A stretch of DNA of 64,000 nt from Cytobacillus dafuensis (GTDB taxonomy: Bacteria; Bacillota; Bacilli; Bacillales; Cytobacillaceae): the NCBI RefSeq assembly GCF_007995155.1, contig NZ_CP042593.1, positions 1,654,001-1,718,000 on the forward strand. Direction: 5' to 3'. Positions 7,542 to 16,275 of this stretch are shown here, piece by piece. Position numbers and translations under genes: made by a program. Below the pieces are notes generated by a model. That model did not search any database and had not been told where the DNA came from. It saw only the letters and a list, made by a program, of their open reading frames with translations. Within the stretch, counting starts at the first letter, position 1; every line of letters begins with the position of its first letter.

Positions 7542-10500
7542 TTGTATATATCCATGCCTATAATTAAAACAAAGCTTCTTGTTCCAAATGTGAAGGAAGA
7601 ATCTATTAGAAGAGCGGCCCTATCGAAAAAAATGAAAACGATTTCCCAATATCCGTTAACAATTATTCATTCTAGTGCTGGCTATGGAAAAAGTACAGCG
7701 CTTGCTCTATTTGTAAAGGACGAAAAAAAGACATGCTGCTGGTATTCGATAACGGCAGCAGATGATGATATTCTACCTTTCCTATCTTATTTAATTTACA
7801 CGATTCAAGCTTCTTTCCCTGAGTTTGGAAGGGATCTGACTTTGATCATGAAGGATATGGACAGATACATAAGAGAAGAAGAAATAAGTATGCTTGCTTC
7901 ACTATTTATTAATGAACTGTTTACGATAGAAGATGAACTATATCTTATTCTTGATGATTTCCATCAGATTGAACAATCTTATACAGTTAATAGATGGATG
8001 GAGCTTCTCCTTGAGCATATTCCAGCCAATATACATTTGATCATTTCAAGCCGCAGCCGCCCGGCATGGAAGAGGCTTACAAAAATGAAGGTATGTAATC
8101 AGCTGCTTGAAATTACGAAAGATGATCTTATTATGACAATGGAAGAAGCGGAGCTCCTGCTTAGTGATTATTATGATGTAAAGGTTAGAGAAGAAGAATT
8201 AGAACAAATTTATTTGTTAACTGAGGGATGGGTTATTGCCATTGGTATGATTGCGCAACAATTTCCTGAGCATGAAGATCTATCAGGTCTATGTGCACAT
8301 CCGTCCCAGTCCCTTCAGGATTTATTTCAATATTTAGCATTAGAGGTCTTTGCGAAGCAGCCACCACTTCTTCAGCAGTTTTTAGAACAAACAAGTATTT
8401 TCGATGAATTAAACGAAGAGATTTGTGATTCAGTATTAGGCTTGAATGGCTCTTTAGCCATACTTATGCAACTTGTAGAAAAAAATCTTTTCATCTATCG
8501 AATTGGAGATAAACAATTCAAGTACCATGCTTTATTCAAAGAGTTTTTGGAGAGCCAATTAAAAGAAAAATATCCCGAATCCAATCGAGCATTGCATGAA
8601 CTTACTGCGAGATATTTTGAACGGAGAAAGCGGTGGGAAGAGGCTTTGCTCCATTATGAAAAAATCAATTTAAAAGATGCTGTCGCTTCTGTCCTAAATG
8701 AAGTGGGACCAATGATGTTAGAAAATGGAAAGCTAGAAAATCTTTATGACCGCTTAATGTCCATTTCTGATAATGATAAGAACAAGTTCTATTCCCTCTG
8801 GTTTTTGCAGGGAGAGGTTCTTCGTTACCGCTCTATGTACAATGAAGCGGAGGAATGTTACGGCAAAGCTGCAAAAATAGCTGCTGATAAAAATAATCTA
8901 TTAGAAATAAGTAGAGCACTAGAAGGGCAGGCAAGAATTTATCTTGATACGACTCAGCCGAATAAAGCGGAAAGAATTCTTTATCAGGCAATTAAAATAA
9001 GAGAAAATAATGAAATTGAATCAGAGGGAGAAACGGGTAAGCTTTATCAGCTTCTGGCAGAGAATCTATTAAACTCGGGACAATATTTAAAGGCAGAAAA
9101 ATGGATTAAAAGAGCACAGCTTTTGAATAATCCACAATTTAATGGCAATTTAGAGGCTAGATTATATTTAAGAACCGGAAGATTTGAGAAAGCTAAAAAA
9201 ATATTGGTTCATGATAAAAAGGAAACGGTAACTGCAGAGAAATCAGTATTGCCTCAATCTCATAGGGAAACTGAGCTTCTGCTATCACTAATAGAGGCTT
9301 TTTGTGGTAATGGTATTCAAGCTAAATCCTATGCACAGGAAGGAATACAGAATGGGATTAGCACCAAGTCACTGTATGTAGAGGCTTGTGGCTGGATTAG
9401 AATGGGACACGCCATTCAAATTGTGAATGACTATGATAAAAATTTAGCCAAACAGTGTTATGATACAGCTCTTGAAATCATGAATAGGCTAAGAATAGAA
9501 AGAGGAAAAGCAGAGCCATTAATGGGACTATGTATTCTATATGGAAATAAAGGAGAATATGAAAGAGCGATCGCTTCTGGGGAAGAAGCTCTAGTTGAAA
9601 CGGAAAAGGTAAAAGACATTTGGTTATCGGCTCTCATTCAGCTATCAATGGGAATAGCATCTGTTTATAGCGGACACTTCACAAATGGTTTGGCATATAT
9701 CGATAAATCAACAAAAATTTTCAATCAGTGCGGGGACCAATATGGATACATGCTCTGTCTATTTTGGAAAACATACACTTATTATTGTCAAAATGATTCT
9801 TCATCATTTCTTGAATATCTCCCTCTTCTATTAAAAGAAGTTCATACAGGAGAATATGAATATATATTTAATAAAAGGACGTTTTTAGGACCAAGGGATT
9901 TACAAATATTTGCACCTATGCTGATTGAGGCAGAGAAGAAGAACATCATGACGCGATATGTAGCAAAGCTGCTTCAGGAAATGAATCTATCAAAGCTTGA
10001 TTCTCATCCCGGATACACATTAAGAGTCCATACTCTCGGTAAATTTCAAGTATGGCTAGGAGAGAGGGAAGTAGAAGAAAAGGACTGGCAGCGAGGGAAA
10101 GCAAAAGAATTGCTACAATTATTTATAACTAATCACGATAAATTAATTCCAAAGGATGAAATTTACCAGCTTCTATGGATTGACCAGGATGAAAAAAGTG
10201 CTGCTCGTGACTTTAAAGTAGCTTTGAATGCATTAAATAATGTACTAGAACCAAATAGGAAGGCTAGAGGTACTCCATTTTTTATTATTAGAGAAGGTAC
10301 TGCATATGGATTAAATCCATATGCAGTACTAGAGTTAGACAGTCATAGCTTTGAACATTGGATTACCTCTGGATTACAAGAAAATGAACAGGAAAAGGCA
10401 AAGGATTACTTGGAAAAGGGACTAAAATTATACAAGGGGGATTATTTGCCGGAACGTAGATTTGAAGACTGGTGTATTAATGAAAAAGAAAGGTTAGCAG

Positions 10501-10793
10501 TCTATTTTATAAGAGCAGCAGAAAAGCTTGCACAGCTTTATGTAAGAAATGAAGAATATGATAAAGCCATACATTGGTGCGGAAAAATTCTTGAAAAGGA
10601 TCGAACATGGGAGGAAGCCTATAGACTCATGATGTATTGCTATTATAGGAAAAACAATCGCCCATTTGCTCTAAAGTGGTATCAGAAATGCTGTGAGACT
10701 CTAGAAGAGGAACTTGGAGTTTCTCCACTTGATCCGACACGCCATATGTATGAAATGATAATAGAAGCCGGAAATACTTTGAACTCATTCTGA
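7542..10793 (+). CDS. MalT-like STAND ATPase regulator with BTAD (SARP-type) DNA-binding end
   Basis: A transcriptional activator of 1083 residues. The N-terminus is a MalT-like STAND NTPase with Walker A SSAGYGKST (44-52) and Walker B LYLILDD (about 133-139). The middle is a long helical TPR array (repeats such as YNEAEECYGKAAKIAA), which in this class senses an inducer. The C-terminus is an OmpR-type winged helix from about residue 826 (LGKFQVWLGEREV, then KAKELLQLFI) joined to a bacterial transcriptional activator domain ending in CETLEEELGVSPLDPTRHMYE. The MalT/LuxR-type C-terminal HTH is absent and is replaced by this wHTH-BTAD unit. The TTG at 7542 is chosen because GAGGGGAGGG precedes it by six bases. 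It lies upstream of the transporter operon, and tandem heptamers at 11165 and 19187 are its probable targets. The ligand is unknown. Confidence 0.9.
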   Translation: MYISMPIIKTKLLVPNVKEESIRRAALSKKMKTISQYPLTIIHSSAGYGKSTALALFVKDEKKTCCWYSITAADDDILPFLSYLIYTIQASFPEFGRDLTLIMKDMDRYIREEEISMLASLFINELFTIEDELYLILDDFHQIEQSYTVNRWMELLLEHIPANIHLIISSRSRPAWKRLTKMKVCNQLLEITKDDLIMTMEEAELLLSDYYDVKVREEELEQIYLLTEGWVIAIGMIAQQFPEHEDLSGLCAHPSQSLQDLFQYLALEVFAKQPPLLQQFLEQTSIFDELNEEICDSVLGLNGSLAILMQLVEKNLFIYRIGDKQFKYHALFKEFLESQLKEKYPESNRALHELTARYFERRKRWEEALLHYEKINLKDAVASVLNEVGPMMLENGKLENLYDRLMSISDNDKNKFYSLWFLQGEVLRYRSMYNEAEECYGKAAKIAADKNNLLEISRALEGQARIYLDTTQPNKAERILYQAIKIRENNEIESEGETGKLYQLLAENLLNSGQYLKAEKWIKRAQLLNNPQFNGNLEARLYLRTGRFEKAKKILVHDKKETVTAEKSVLPQSHRETELLLSLIEAFCGNGIQAKSYAQEGIQNGISTKSLYVEACGWIRMGHAIQIVNDYDKNLAKQCYDTALEIMNRLRIERGKAEPLMGLCILYGNKGEYERAIASGEEALVETEKVKDIWLSALIQLSMGIASVYSGHFTNGLAYIDKSTKIFNQCGDQYGYMLCLFWKTYTYYCQNDSSSFLEYLPLLLKEVHTGEYEYIFNKRTFLGPRDLQIFAPMLIEAEKKNIMTRYVAKLLQEMNLSKLDSHPGYTLRVHTLGKFQVWLGEREVEEKDWQRGKAKELLQLFITNHDKLIPKDEIYQLLWIDQDEKSAARDFKVALNALNNVLEPNRKARGTPFFIIREGTAYGLNPYAVLELDSHSFEHWITSGLQENEQEKAKDYLEKGLKLYKGDYLPERRFEDWCINEKERLAVYFIRAAEKLAQLYVRNEEYDKAIHWCGKILEKDRTWEEAYRLMMYCYYRKNNRPFALKWYQKCCETLEEELGVSPLDPTRHMYEMIIEAGNTLNSF

Positions 10794-10820
10794 GCAGCCC
10801 TTTAAGGCTGCTTTTTATTT
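10794..10820 (+). terminator. Terminator of the BTAD regulator gene
   Basis: GCAGCC pairs with GGCTGC around a 6-nt loop and is followed by a T-rich tail. The stem begins within the gene's stop region. Confidence 0.85.
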
Positions 10821-10840
10821 TGGCTGCAATCTTCCTAGAC

Positions 10841-11160
10841 CAAGTCGCTTCCGCTTTTCTTTGTCTAGCTCCACAAGGAAAGCTTCGACAGCTATACATC
10901 GCACGACTGAAAGCGGTAGCTTTTAGAAGGAGCGACTAGCCCCGACGTACAGGACGTACTAGTGTCGACAATGCGACAGGACGTCGCGTTTTTGTCGACC
11001 TCGAGTTCATAAGCCAATCCTCCCAGAAAGGTAAAGAACACCTTTCAGAGAGGCTCGTCTTATGCTTGAGGCCTGCAGGATCCAGGTCATGCAGGCGTTG
11101 CCACAGGACGTGGCGTAATTAGCCTGCGTTCCTTTTTGAGCAAGTCGCTTGCGCTTTTCT
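10841..11160. repeat. Composite structured repeat A (AGGAC-loop and AAAGAAC-loop hairpins)
   Basis: An intergenic block flanked by near-identical direct repeats AAGTCGCTTNCGCTTTTCT (10842-10860 and 11142-11160). Inside are three small hairpins with an AGGA(C/T) pentaloop and clearly paired stems: GTAC/GTAC (10947-10959), GCGAC/GTCGC (10973-10987) and GCCAC/GTGGC (11100-11114), plus a weaker one at 11072-11086. The second and third are nested in outer stems GTCGAC/GTCGAC and GCAGGC/GCCTGC. A further hairpin GAAAGGT/ACCTTTC (about 11025-11046) has the loop AAAGAAC. Related modules occur at 16.1, 40.3, 42.0 and 47.1 kb. No gene is present. Confidence 0.75.
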
Positions 11161-11164
11161 ATTT

Positions 11165-11197
11165 TGTAACTCATTTGTAACCCTCATTCAATATGAT
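11165..11197 (+). promoter_or_regulatory. Tandem TGTAACY operator with -10 box, importer operon promoter
   Basis: TGTAACT (11165-11171) and TGTAACC (11176-11182) are separated by 4 bp, an 11-bp period. Nine bases further is the -10-like TATGAT (11192-11197); there is no separate -35. The same arrangement occurs at 19187-19219. SARP/BTAD activators are known to bind heptameric direct repeats of 11-bp period just upstream of the -10, so the regulator at 7542-10793 is the likely ligand. Confidence 0.75.
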
Positions 11198-11248
11198 TGT
11201 TTTAGAGTTGAGAAGCTTTTATTTAACTAAACATTAGGGGGAAAGAGG

Positions 11249-12487
11249 ATGAGAGCACTGTCTCGTAAAATGGGTTTTATATGCTTTCTGATTTTAGTGA
11301 TGGTATTCACTAGTGCATGCAACTCAGATAAAGCTGGAAATGAGGAGAATAATTCAAAAGAACCGGTTGAAACAAAAAACAGTGAGCCGATCAAAATCGG
11401 TGTTCTTGCATCACAGACTGGTGGGTTGGAAGCCTATGGAAAGCAAACCTTACAAGGATTCGAACTAGGACTTGATTACGCAACAAACGGTACGAGGGAA
11501 GTAGCAGGCCGAAAGATTGAAGTATTTATAGAGGATACAGAAACGAAGCCTGAAGTCGCTGTACAGAAAGCAACAAAGCTTCTTGAGGAAAATGAGGTAG
11601 ATTTCTTAGTAGGTTCCTCCAGCTCAGGAGACACGCTTGCCGTACTGCCGCTTGCTGAAGAGTATGAAAAGATTATGGTGGTAGAACCAGCCGTAGCAGA
11701 TTCGATTACAGGATCAGAATTTAATAAATATATTTTCCGGACAGCTCGAAACTCTTCACAGGATGCTGTTGCTGGTGCTGCTGCAATTGCAGATAAAGGT
11801 GTTAAGATTGCTACCCTGGCACCGGATTATTCCTTCGGACGGGATGGAGTTCAAGCATTTAAGGAAGCTGCAATAAAGCTTGGAGCAGAAATTGTTCATG
11901 AAGAATACGCAGATCCGGCTGCAACGGACTTTACATCAAATATTCAAAAAATTATCGATACTAAGCCTGACTATTTATTTGTCATCTGGGCTGGTGCAAA
12001 CTCTCCATGGAATCAAATTGCAGATATGAAGGTTCAAGAAAAAGGAATAAAAATTTCCACAGGGGCACCAGATATTGCTGCTTTAGCAACAATGGAGCCG
12101 CTTATTGGCATGGAAGGGTTTACTGTTTATTATCATGATTTACCAAGTAATGATGTTAACAAATGGCTAGTGGAAGAGCATAAAAAACGCTTTAACGGGG
12201 AGGTCCCAGATCTATTCACTCCAGGAGGGATGAGTGCAGCAATCGCAATTGTTGAGGCATTAAAGAAAACAGAGGGAGATGCAAAAGCAGATACATTAAT
12301 TAAAGCAATGGAAGGGATGAGCTTTGAAACACCTAAAGGAAAGATGACTTTCCGTCCTGAAGATCATCAGGCACTTCAAACCTTATATGCAATTAAGCTC
12401 GAGAAGAAGGATGGCGTACCTTACCCTGTTCCAGTATTAATGCGTGAACTAAGCCCAGAAGAGACTGAACCGCCGATTAGAAACTAA
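11249..12487 (+). CDS. ABC transporter substrate-binding lipoprotein (LivK/amide-type)
   Basis: A 412-residue extracytoplasmic solute-binding protein of the type 1 periplasmic-binding (Leu/Ile/Val, urea, amide) class. The N-terminus is a lipoprotein signal peptide with lipobox VFTSAC, so the mature protein starts at Cys24 or so and is lipid-anchored, followed by a charged linker. The ligand-binding core starts with PIKIGVLASQTGGLEAYG and includes LVGSSSSGDTLAV and ATLAPDYSFGRDG, typical of this family. The ligand cannot be read from sequence. It is the first gene of the operon running through the SDR gene, driven by the tandem-repeat promoter upstream. A strong hairpin separates it from the ATPase genes and may raise its relative level. 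Confidence 0.88.
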   Translation: MRALSRKMGFICFLILVMVFTSACNSDKAGNEENNSKEPVETKNSEPIKIGVLASQTGGLEAYGKQTLQGFELGLDYATNGTREVAGRKIEVFIEDTETKPEVAVQKATKLLEENEVDFLVGSSSSGDTLAVLPLAEEYEKIMVVEPAVADSITGSEFNKYIFRTARNSSQDAVAGAAAIADKGVKIATLAPDYSFGRDGVQAFKEAAIKLGAEIVHEEYADPAATDFTSNIQKIIDTKPDYLFVIWAGANSPWNQIADMKVQEKGIKISTGAPDIAALATMEPLIGMEGFTVYYHDLPSNDVNKWLVEEHKKRFNGEVPDLFTPGGMSAAIAIVEALKKTEGDAKADTLIKAMEGMSFETPKGKMTFRPEDHQALQTLYAIKLEKKDGVPYPVPVLMRELSPEETEPPIRN

Positions 12488-12508
12488 TGGTCTTCGGAAT
12501 TATTCCTT

Positions 12509-12548
12509 AGAATGAACTTCGGTCATGTTACCGAAGTTCATTCTTTCT
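12509..12548 (+). terminator. Stem-loop between binding-protein and ATPase genes
   Basis: A 15-bp perfect stem (12509-12523 with 12530-12544; AGAATGAACTTCGGT is the left arm) has a 6-nt loop and a weak T-rich tail. It probably acts as a partial terminator or mRNA 3'-end stabiliser within the operon rather than as its end, because no promoter-like element is obvious before the next gene. Confidence 0.7.
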
Positions 12549-12586
12549 ATTAATAAATTTTTGAATAGTAGTAGGTGGTGAAGATA

Positions 12587-13360
12587 GTGGAACCTATCAT
12601 TGAAACAAAAGGACTATCCATTACTTTCGGTGGTCATACAGCCGTAGATGGTGTCAATATATCAGTACCAAAAAATCACTTTAAATCAATTATTGGTCCT
12701 AATGGTGCCGGAAAAACGACCTTTTTTAATTTACTAAGTGGTCAATTATTACCGACAAAAGGGCAAATTTTTTTCAGAAATAAAGAGATTACAAAAATGT
12801 CACCAACAGAAAGAACACGTCTTGGGCTAGGTCGCTCCTTTCAAATTACAAATGTTTTCCCAAACTTAACAGTATTGGAAAACGTTAGGCTAGCGGTCCA
12901 ATCCCAAGCAGGTACCCGATTTCAAATGCTTGCCCATTATAAGAAATATCGAATATATGAAGAAAAGGCTGCAGAATGGTTAGAACTCGTGTTTCTTGAC
13001 AATAAGAAGGAGATTGTAGCAAGAAATCTAGCACATGGTGAGAAAAGAAAGCTAGAAATTGCTATGCTCTTAGCACTAAATACGGAGGTTCTCCTTCTTG
13101 ATGAACCGACAGCAGGAATGTCAGTAGAAGAAGTGCCAGCAATTTTGGATGTTATTAGAAAAATCAAGCGTGGAAACGATCGAACGATTTTATTAATTGA
13201 ACACAAAATGGATATGATTATGGATTTATCAGACTCCGTCATGGTTTTATTCAATGGCAAATTGCTTGCTGATGGAACACCAAATGAAATCATGAAAAAT
13301 GAGACTGTTCAGTCCGCGTATTTAGGAGGGTTGTACGATGTCAACTCAGTTAAAGCTTAG
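12587..13360 (+). CDS. ABC transporter ATPase, LivG-like
   Basis: A 257-residue cytoplasmic nucleotide-binding subunit. Walker A is GPNGAGKTT, Walker B is EVLLLDEPTAGMS, and the signature is the LivG-type degenerate form LAHGEKRKLEIAM. The C-terminus YLGG is typical of LivG. It powers import by the two membrane subunits encoded downstream. I place the start at GTG 12587, preceded by GGTGG at eight bases; the GTGs at 12575 and 12578 overlap that Shine-Dalgarno sequence. The 3' end overlaps the next ATPase gene by 23 bp, indicating translational coupling. Confidence 0.9.
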   Translation: MEPIIETKGLSITFGGHTAVDGVNISVPKNHFKSIIGPNGAGKTTFFNLLSGQLLPTKGQIFFRNKEITKMSPTERTRLGLGRSFQITNVFPNLTVLENVRLAVQSQAGTRFQMLAHYKKYRIYEEKAAEWLELVFLDNKKEIVARNLAHGEKRKLEIAMLLALNTEVLLLDEPTAGMSVEEVPAILDVIRKIKRGNDRTILLIEHKMDMIMDLSDSVMVLFNGKLLADGTPNEIMKNETVQSAYLGGLYDVNSVKA

Positions 13361-14045
13361 TGAAGTTGAAACGTATATAGGACAGTATCATATTTTGCAG
13401 GGGGTTTCTTTTGAAGTGCGAGAAGGTGATGTAACAGTCCTGCTTGGCAGAAATGGAGCTGGAAAGACAACAACTCTTCGCACGATTATGGGGCTGAATC
13501 CTCCATCAAAGGGAGAGGTCATTTATAAGGGGGAAGCCATACAAGGCTTACCGACATACACGGTCGCACAGAAAGGCATCGGCTATGTTCCAGAAGATCA
13601 GGGGATTTTTTCAGGTTTAACAGTTGAAGAAAATATGAAAGTAGCTATGAAAAATAATGATGATGCAACAAAGGAAAGATTAGATTGGATACTAGAGCTA
13701 TTTCCAGATTTAAAAAAATTCTGGAAAAAACAAGGAGGCCTCTTAAGTGGAGGGCAAAAACAAATGCTGTCCATTGCAAGGGCATATATAAATGAAAATG
13801 ATCTTTTATTAATTGATGAACCAAGTAAGGGGCTGGCTCCAATTGTCGTTGAAAAGGTAATGGAAACAATATTGCAAATGAAGGAAAAGACAACAATCGT
13901 TCTCGTGGAACAGAATTTCATGATGGCAAGCACAATTGGAGACAAGTTTTATATTATTGATGATGGAAAAACAGTAAGCGAAGGATCAATGAACCTTTTA
14001 AAAGAAGATGAAGAAATGAGGAGAAAATATTTAGGGATTGCGTAA
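13338..14045 (+). CDS. ABC transporter ATPase, LivF-like
   Basis: A 235-residue second nucleotide-binding subunit of the importer. Walker A is GRNGAGKTTT, the signature is LLSGGQKQMLSIARA, Walker B is LLLIDEPSKGLAP, and the switch region is VLVEQNF. The ATG follows AGGAGGG inside the end of the upstream gene. Together with the LivG-like subunit it forms the heterodimeric motor usual for branched-chain amino acid, urea and aromatic-acid importers. Confidence 0.9.
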   Translation: MSTQLKLSEVETYIGQYHILQGVSFEVREGDVTVLLGRNGAGKTTTLRTIMGLNPPSKGEVIYKGEAIQGLPTYTVAQKGIGYVPEDQGIFSGLTVEENMKVAMKNNDDATKERLDWILELFPDLKKFWKKQGGLLSGGQKQMLSIARAYINENDLLLIDEPSKGLAPIVVEKVMETILQMKEKTTIVLVEQNFMMASTIGDKFYIIDDGKTVSEGSMNLLKEDEEMRRKYLGIA

Positions 14046-14062
14046 GGAAAGGAGGAGAAGTC

Positions 14063-14923
14063 ATGGATGTATTAATCAATTTGTCATTGAACGGCCTTGC
14101 GACTGGAATGCTAATCTTTCTTCTTGCAGCAGGGTTAACACTAATCTTTGGTTTAATGGATGTTCTAAATTTTGCTCATGGAGGGCTTTTTGCATGGGGA
14201 GCATATAGCGGGACATGGATATATGCGACAACAGGAAGCTTTTTGATTGCAATTGCTGGAGCTATTTTGACAGGGCTTATCCTTGGATTGCTTACAGAAC
14301 GATGGATAATAAAACCAGTCTATGGAAATCATGTTCAGCAAATCTTAATCACTCTCGGATTAATGCTTGTTTTGTCAGAGCTACTTAAAGTGGTCTGGGG
14401 TCCTAATCAGATATCCGCCTCACCTCCGAGTTATTTAGCAGGAAGCTGGGAGCTTGGCAATGTCATTATTATCAAGTATAGAGTATTTATTATTGCAGTT
14501 GGTATTCTCGTGTTTGGCATAGTTCAATACATTTTGAAAAACACAAAAATAGGGTTGATTGTAAGAGCGGGGGTTATGGACAAAGAAATGGTTCAGGCTC
14601 TCGGTATTAATATTCAGAAGGTATTTATGCTTGTCTTTATGATTGGAGCAGGGATGGCAGCACTTGGCGGCGCTATGCTTGGACCTTATTCAGGAGTTAT
14701 CTATGCAGAAATGGGCCTAGAATTTGCAATCCTGGCCTTCATCGTTGTTGTAATTGGAGGAATGGGCAGCTTTCCAGGCTCTATTTTAGCAGCCATTTTA
14801 GTAGGTGTATCTGGCTCCTTTATGGCATATTATGTTCCGTCACTTTCTTTAGCAGTGAATATGCTTTTAATGGCAGTCGTATTGATTTTTAGACCACAAG
14901 GCTTGTTTGGATTGAAGGGGTGA
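14063..14923 (+). CDS. ABC transporter permease, LivH-like
   Basis: A 286-residue integral membrane protein with about eight hydrophobic helices. It shows the LivH family landmarks NGLATGMLIFLLAAGLTLIFG at the start, MDVLNFAHGGLFAWGAY, the conserved LGINIQKVFMLVFMIG loop for ATPase contact, and GGMGSFPGSILAAILVG. It forms half of the transmembrane channel with the LivM-like protein. AAAGGAGG precedes the ATG. The gap to the upstream ATPase gene is 17 bp. Confidence 0.9.
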   Translation: MDVLINLSLNGLATGMLIFLLAAGLTLIFGLMDVLNFAHGGLFAWGAYSGTWIYATTGSFLIAIAGAILTGLILGLLTERWIIKPVYGNHVQQILITLGLMLVLSELLKVVWGPNQISASPPSYLAGSWELGNVIIIKYRVFIIAVGILVFGIVQYILKNTKIGLIVRAGVMDKEMVQALGINIQKVFMLVFMIGAGMAALGGAMLGPYSGVIYAEMGLEFAILAFIVVVIGGMGSFPGSILAAILVGVSGSFMAYYVPSLSLAVNMLLMAVVLIFRPQGLFGLKG

Positions 14924-14927
14924 GGAG

Positions 14928-15926
14928 ATGAGAATATCAATGAACAATAGAATGAACATTTTGTACGTGATAACAGCGGTCTTTCTCCTCGTCTTGCCAT
15001 TTATATATGAATCTAGAACACTTCTAATTTTATTAACACAGGTATTTATATTCGCCATTTTTGCCATGAGCTATGACATTCTGCTTGGCTATACCGGAAT
15101 TGTTTCATTTGGGCATGCGATGTTTTTTGGTATAGGTGCATACACAATCGGTGTGTTTATGAAGCGATTTGATCCAACTATTCCGTACTTTCTTCTAGCG
15201 GTCTTGGTAACAATTGTATTATCTGCGGTCGTAAGCTTTGCTCTCGGATTATTAACATTACGGCTTAAGAGTCATTTTTATGCAATGTTAACACTTGCTT
15301 TCTCAGGTCTATTTCTTGTTTTAGCTGAGAAGTGGCGAACTGTAACGTATGGGAATGATGGTTTTACATTTCGAATTCCTGATCTTTTTAAAGATCGTAC
15401 TGATTTTTATCTTATTTGTCTTGTAACGATGATAGTCGTGTTTGCAATTTTAAGAAGGTTTACAAGCTCTCCTTTAGGAAGAGTTCTGCAAGCGATTCGT
15501 GAAAATGAACAGAGAACAGAATCTCTTGGGTATAGCATTCTTCATTATAAGGTGGTTGCGAGTGTCATTTCTGGTGTTATGGCGGGGATTGCTGGGATTC
15601 TATATTCAATGTCACTGCGTTTTGTTAATACAAGTGTTTTCACAATGGATATAACATTAGATGCCCTGCTAATGACAATCATCGGAGGAGTCGGTACTTT
15701 AGTTGGGGCGATTATTGGAGCCGGTCTCATCGAATTTGCCCATCACTGGCTAACTGAATTGGCAAAGGTCCATTGGATCTTTGAGCGCTGGATTATCTTC
15801 TTCGGAATCATATATATTTTAGCCGTTATGTTCTTTCCAATGGGAATTGTCGGTACATTGAAAAAGCTAAAACTGAATCGTTCGAAAAAAGAGGAGCAAA
15901 AAGCTGAGGAGAAAATCGCCAGTTAG
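14928..15926 (+). CDS. ABC transporter permease, LivM-like
   Basis: A 332-residue second permease with eight or more hydrophobic segments. The family motifs MSYDILLGYTGIVSFGHAMFFG, AIRENEQRTESLGY and GGVGTLVGAIIGAG are present. The C-terminus is a lysine/glutamate-rich cytoplasmic tail. It starts four bases after the LivH-like stop and pairs with that protein to form the membrane channel of the importer. It is the last of five transporter genes in the operon. Confidence 0.9.
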   Translation: MRISMNNRMNILYVITAVFLLVLPFIYESRTLLILLTQVFIFAIFAMSYDILLGYTGIVSFGHAMFFGIGAYTIGVFMKRFDPTIPYFLLAVLVTIVLSAVVSFALGLLTLRLKSHFYAMLTLAFSGLFLVLAEKWRTVTYGNDGFTFRIPDLFKDRTDFYLICLVTMIVVFAILRRFTSSPLGRVLQAIRENEQRTESLGYSILHYKVVASVISGVMAGIAGILYSMSLRFVNTSVFTMDITLDALLMTIIGGVGTLVGAIIGAGLIEFAHHWLTELAKVHWIFERWIIFFGIIYILAVMFFPMGIVGTLKKLKLNRSKKEEQKAEEKIAS

Positions 15927-15937
15927 GGGGGAAAAGG

Positions 15938-16114
15938 ATGGAGCAAAAACAGATTGCCTCATTTGTTATCCGATTTCATTTAGCAGACATCGATGAAATA
16001 GGAAAGAAAAAATGGCGAATAAAGGTAACCCATGTTCAGGAAGATATAGAAATATTATTTGAAACCATAGATGAAGCCACGTCCTACATGAAAAATATTA
16101 TTGGAGATTCATAG
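15938..16114 (+). CDS. Small uncharacterised protein, 58 residues
   Basis: A short gene that begins 11 bases after the LivM-like stop with AGGGGGGAAAAGG before its ATG. The product (MEQKQIASFVIRFHLADI at its N-terminus) is soluble, with alternating hydrophobic and charged residues that suggest a small beta-alpha fold; KKWRIKVTHVQEDIEI looks like paired beta strands. I do not recognise a family. Position and spacing place it in the transporter operon. Its TAG stop is also the first three bases of a structured repeat. Confidence 0.65.
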   Translation: MEQKQIASFVIRFHLADIDEIGKKKWRIKVTHVQEDIEILFETIDEATSYMKNIIGDS

Positions 16115-16275
16115 AAAAGCGGAGGCGCCTTGTCCAGGGGCGACAAGCAAAAGACAGTCCGGCAGGAAGGTTGTACTTTAACCTTAATGTCGGAATGGCT
16201 TATGACCTCGAGCCCCTAGGCGCCGCAGCTAGACAGGTAGAAAAGCGGAGGCGCCTTGCCCCTGGAAAACAGGCA
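16112..16275. repeat. Structured repeat B, minus-strand orientation
   Basis: TAGAAAAGCGGAGGCGCCTTG occurs at 16112-16132 and again at 16238-16258, flanking a unit whose reverse complement matches repeats at 11.0 and 40.3 kb. The shared parts are a CATAAGCC segment and an AAGGTT/AACCTT hairpin with loop AAAGTAC. It lies inside the operon between the 58-residue gene and the KAS III-like gene. It is open in frame with the latter, which creates a false N-terminal extension. Confidence 0.75.

Noticed and set aside
10841..11160. CRISPR array
   Set aside because: Short hairpins recur, but spacing is irregular, units are structured and diverged, there are no uniform spacers and no cas genes in the window.
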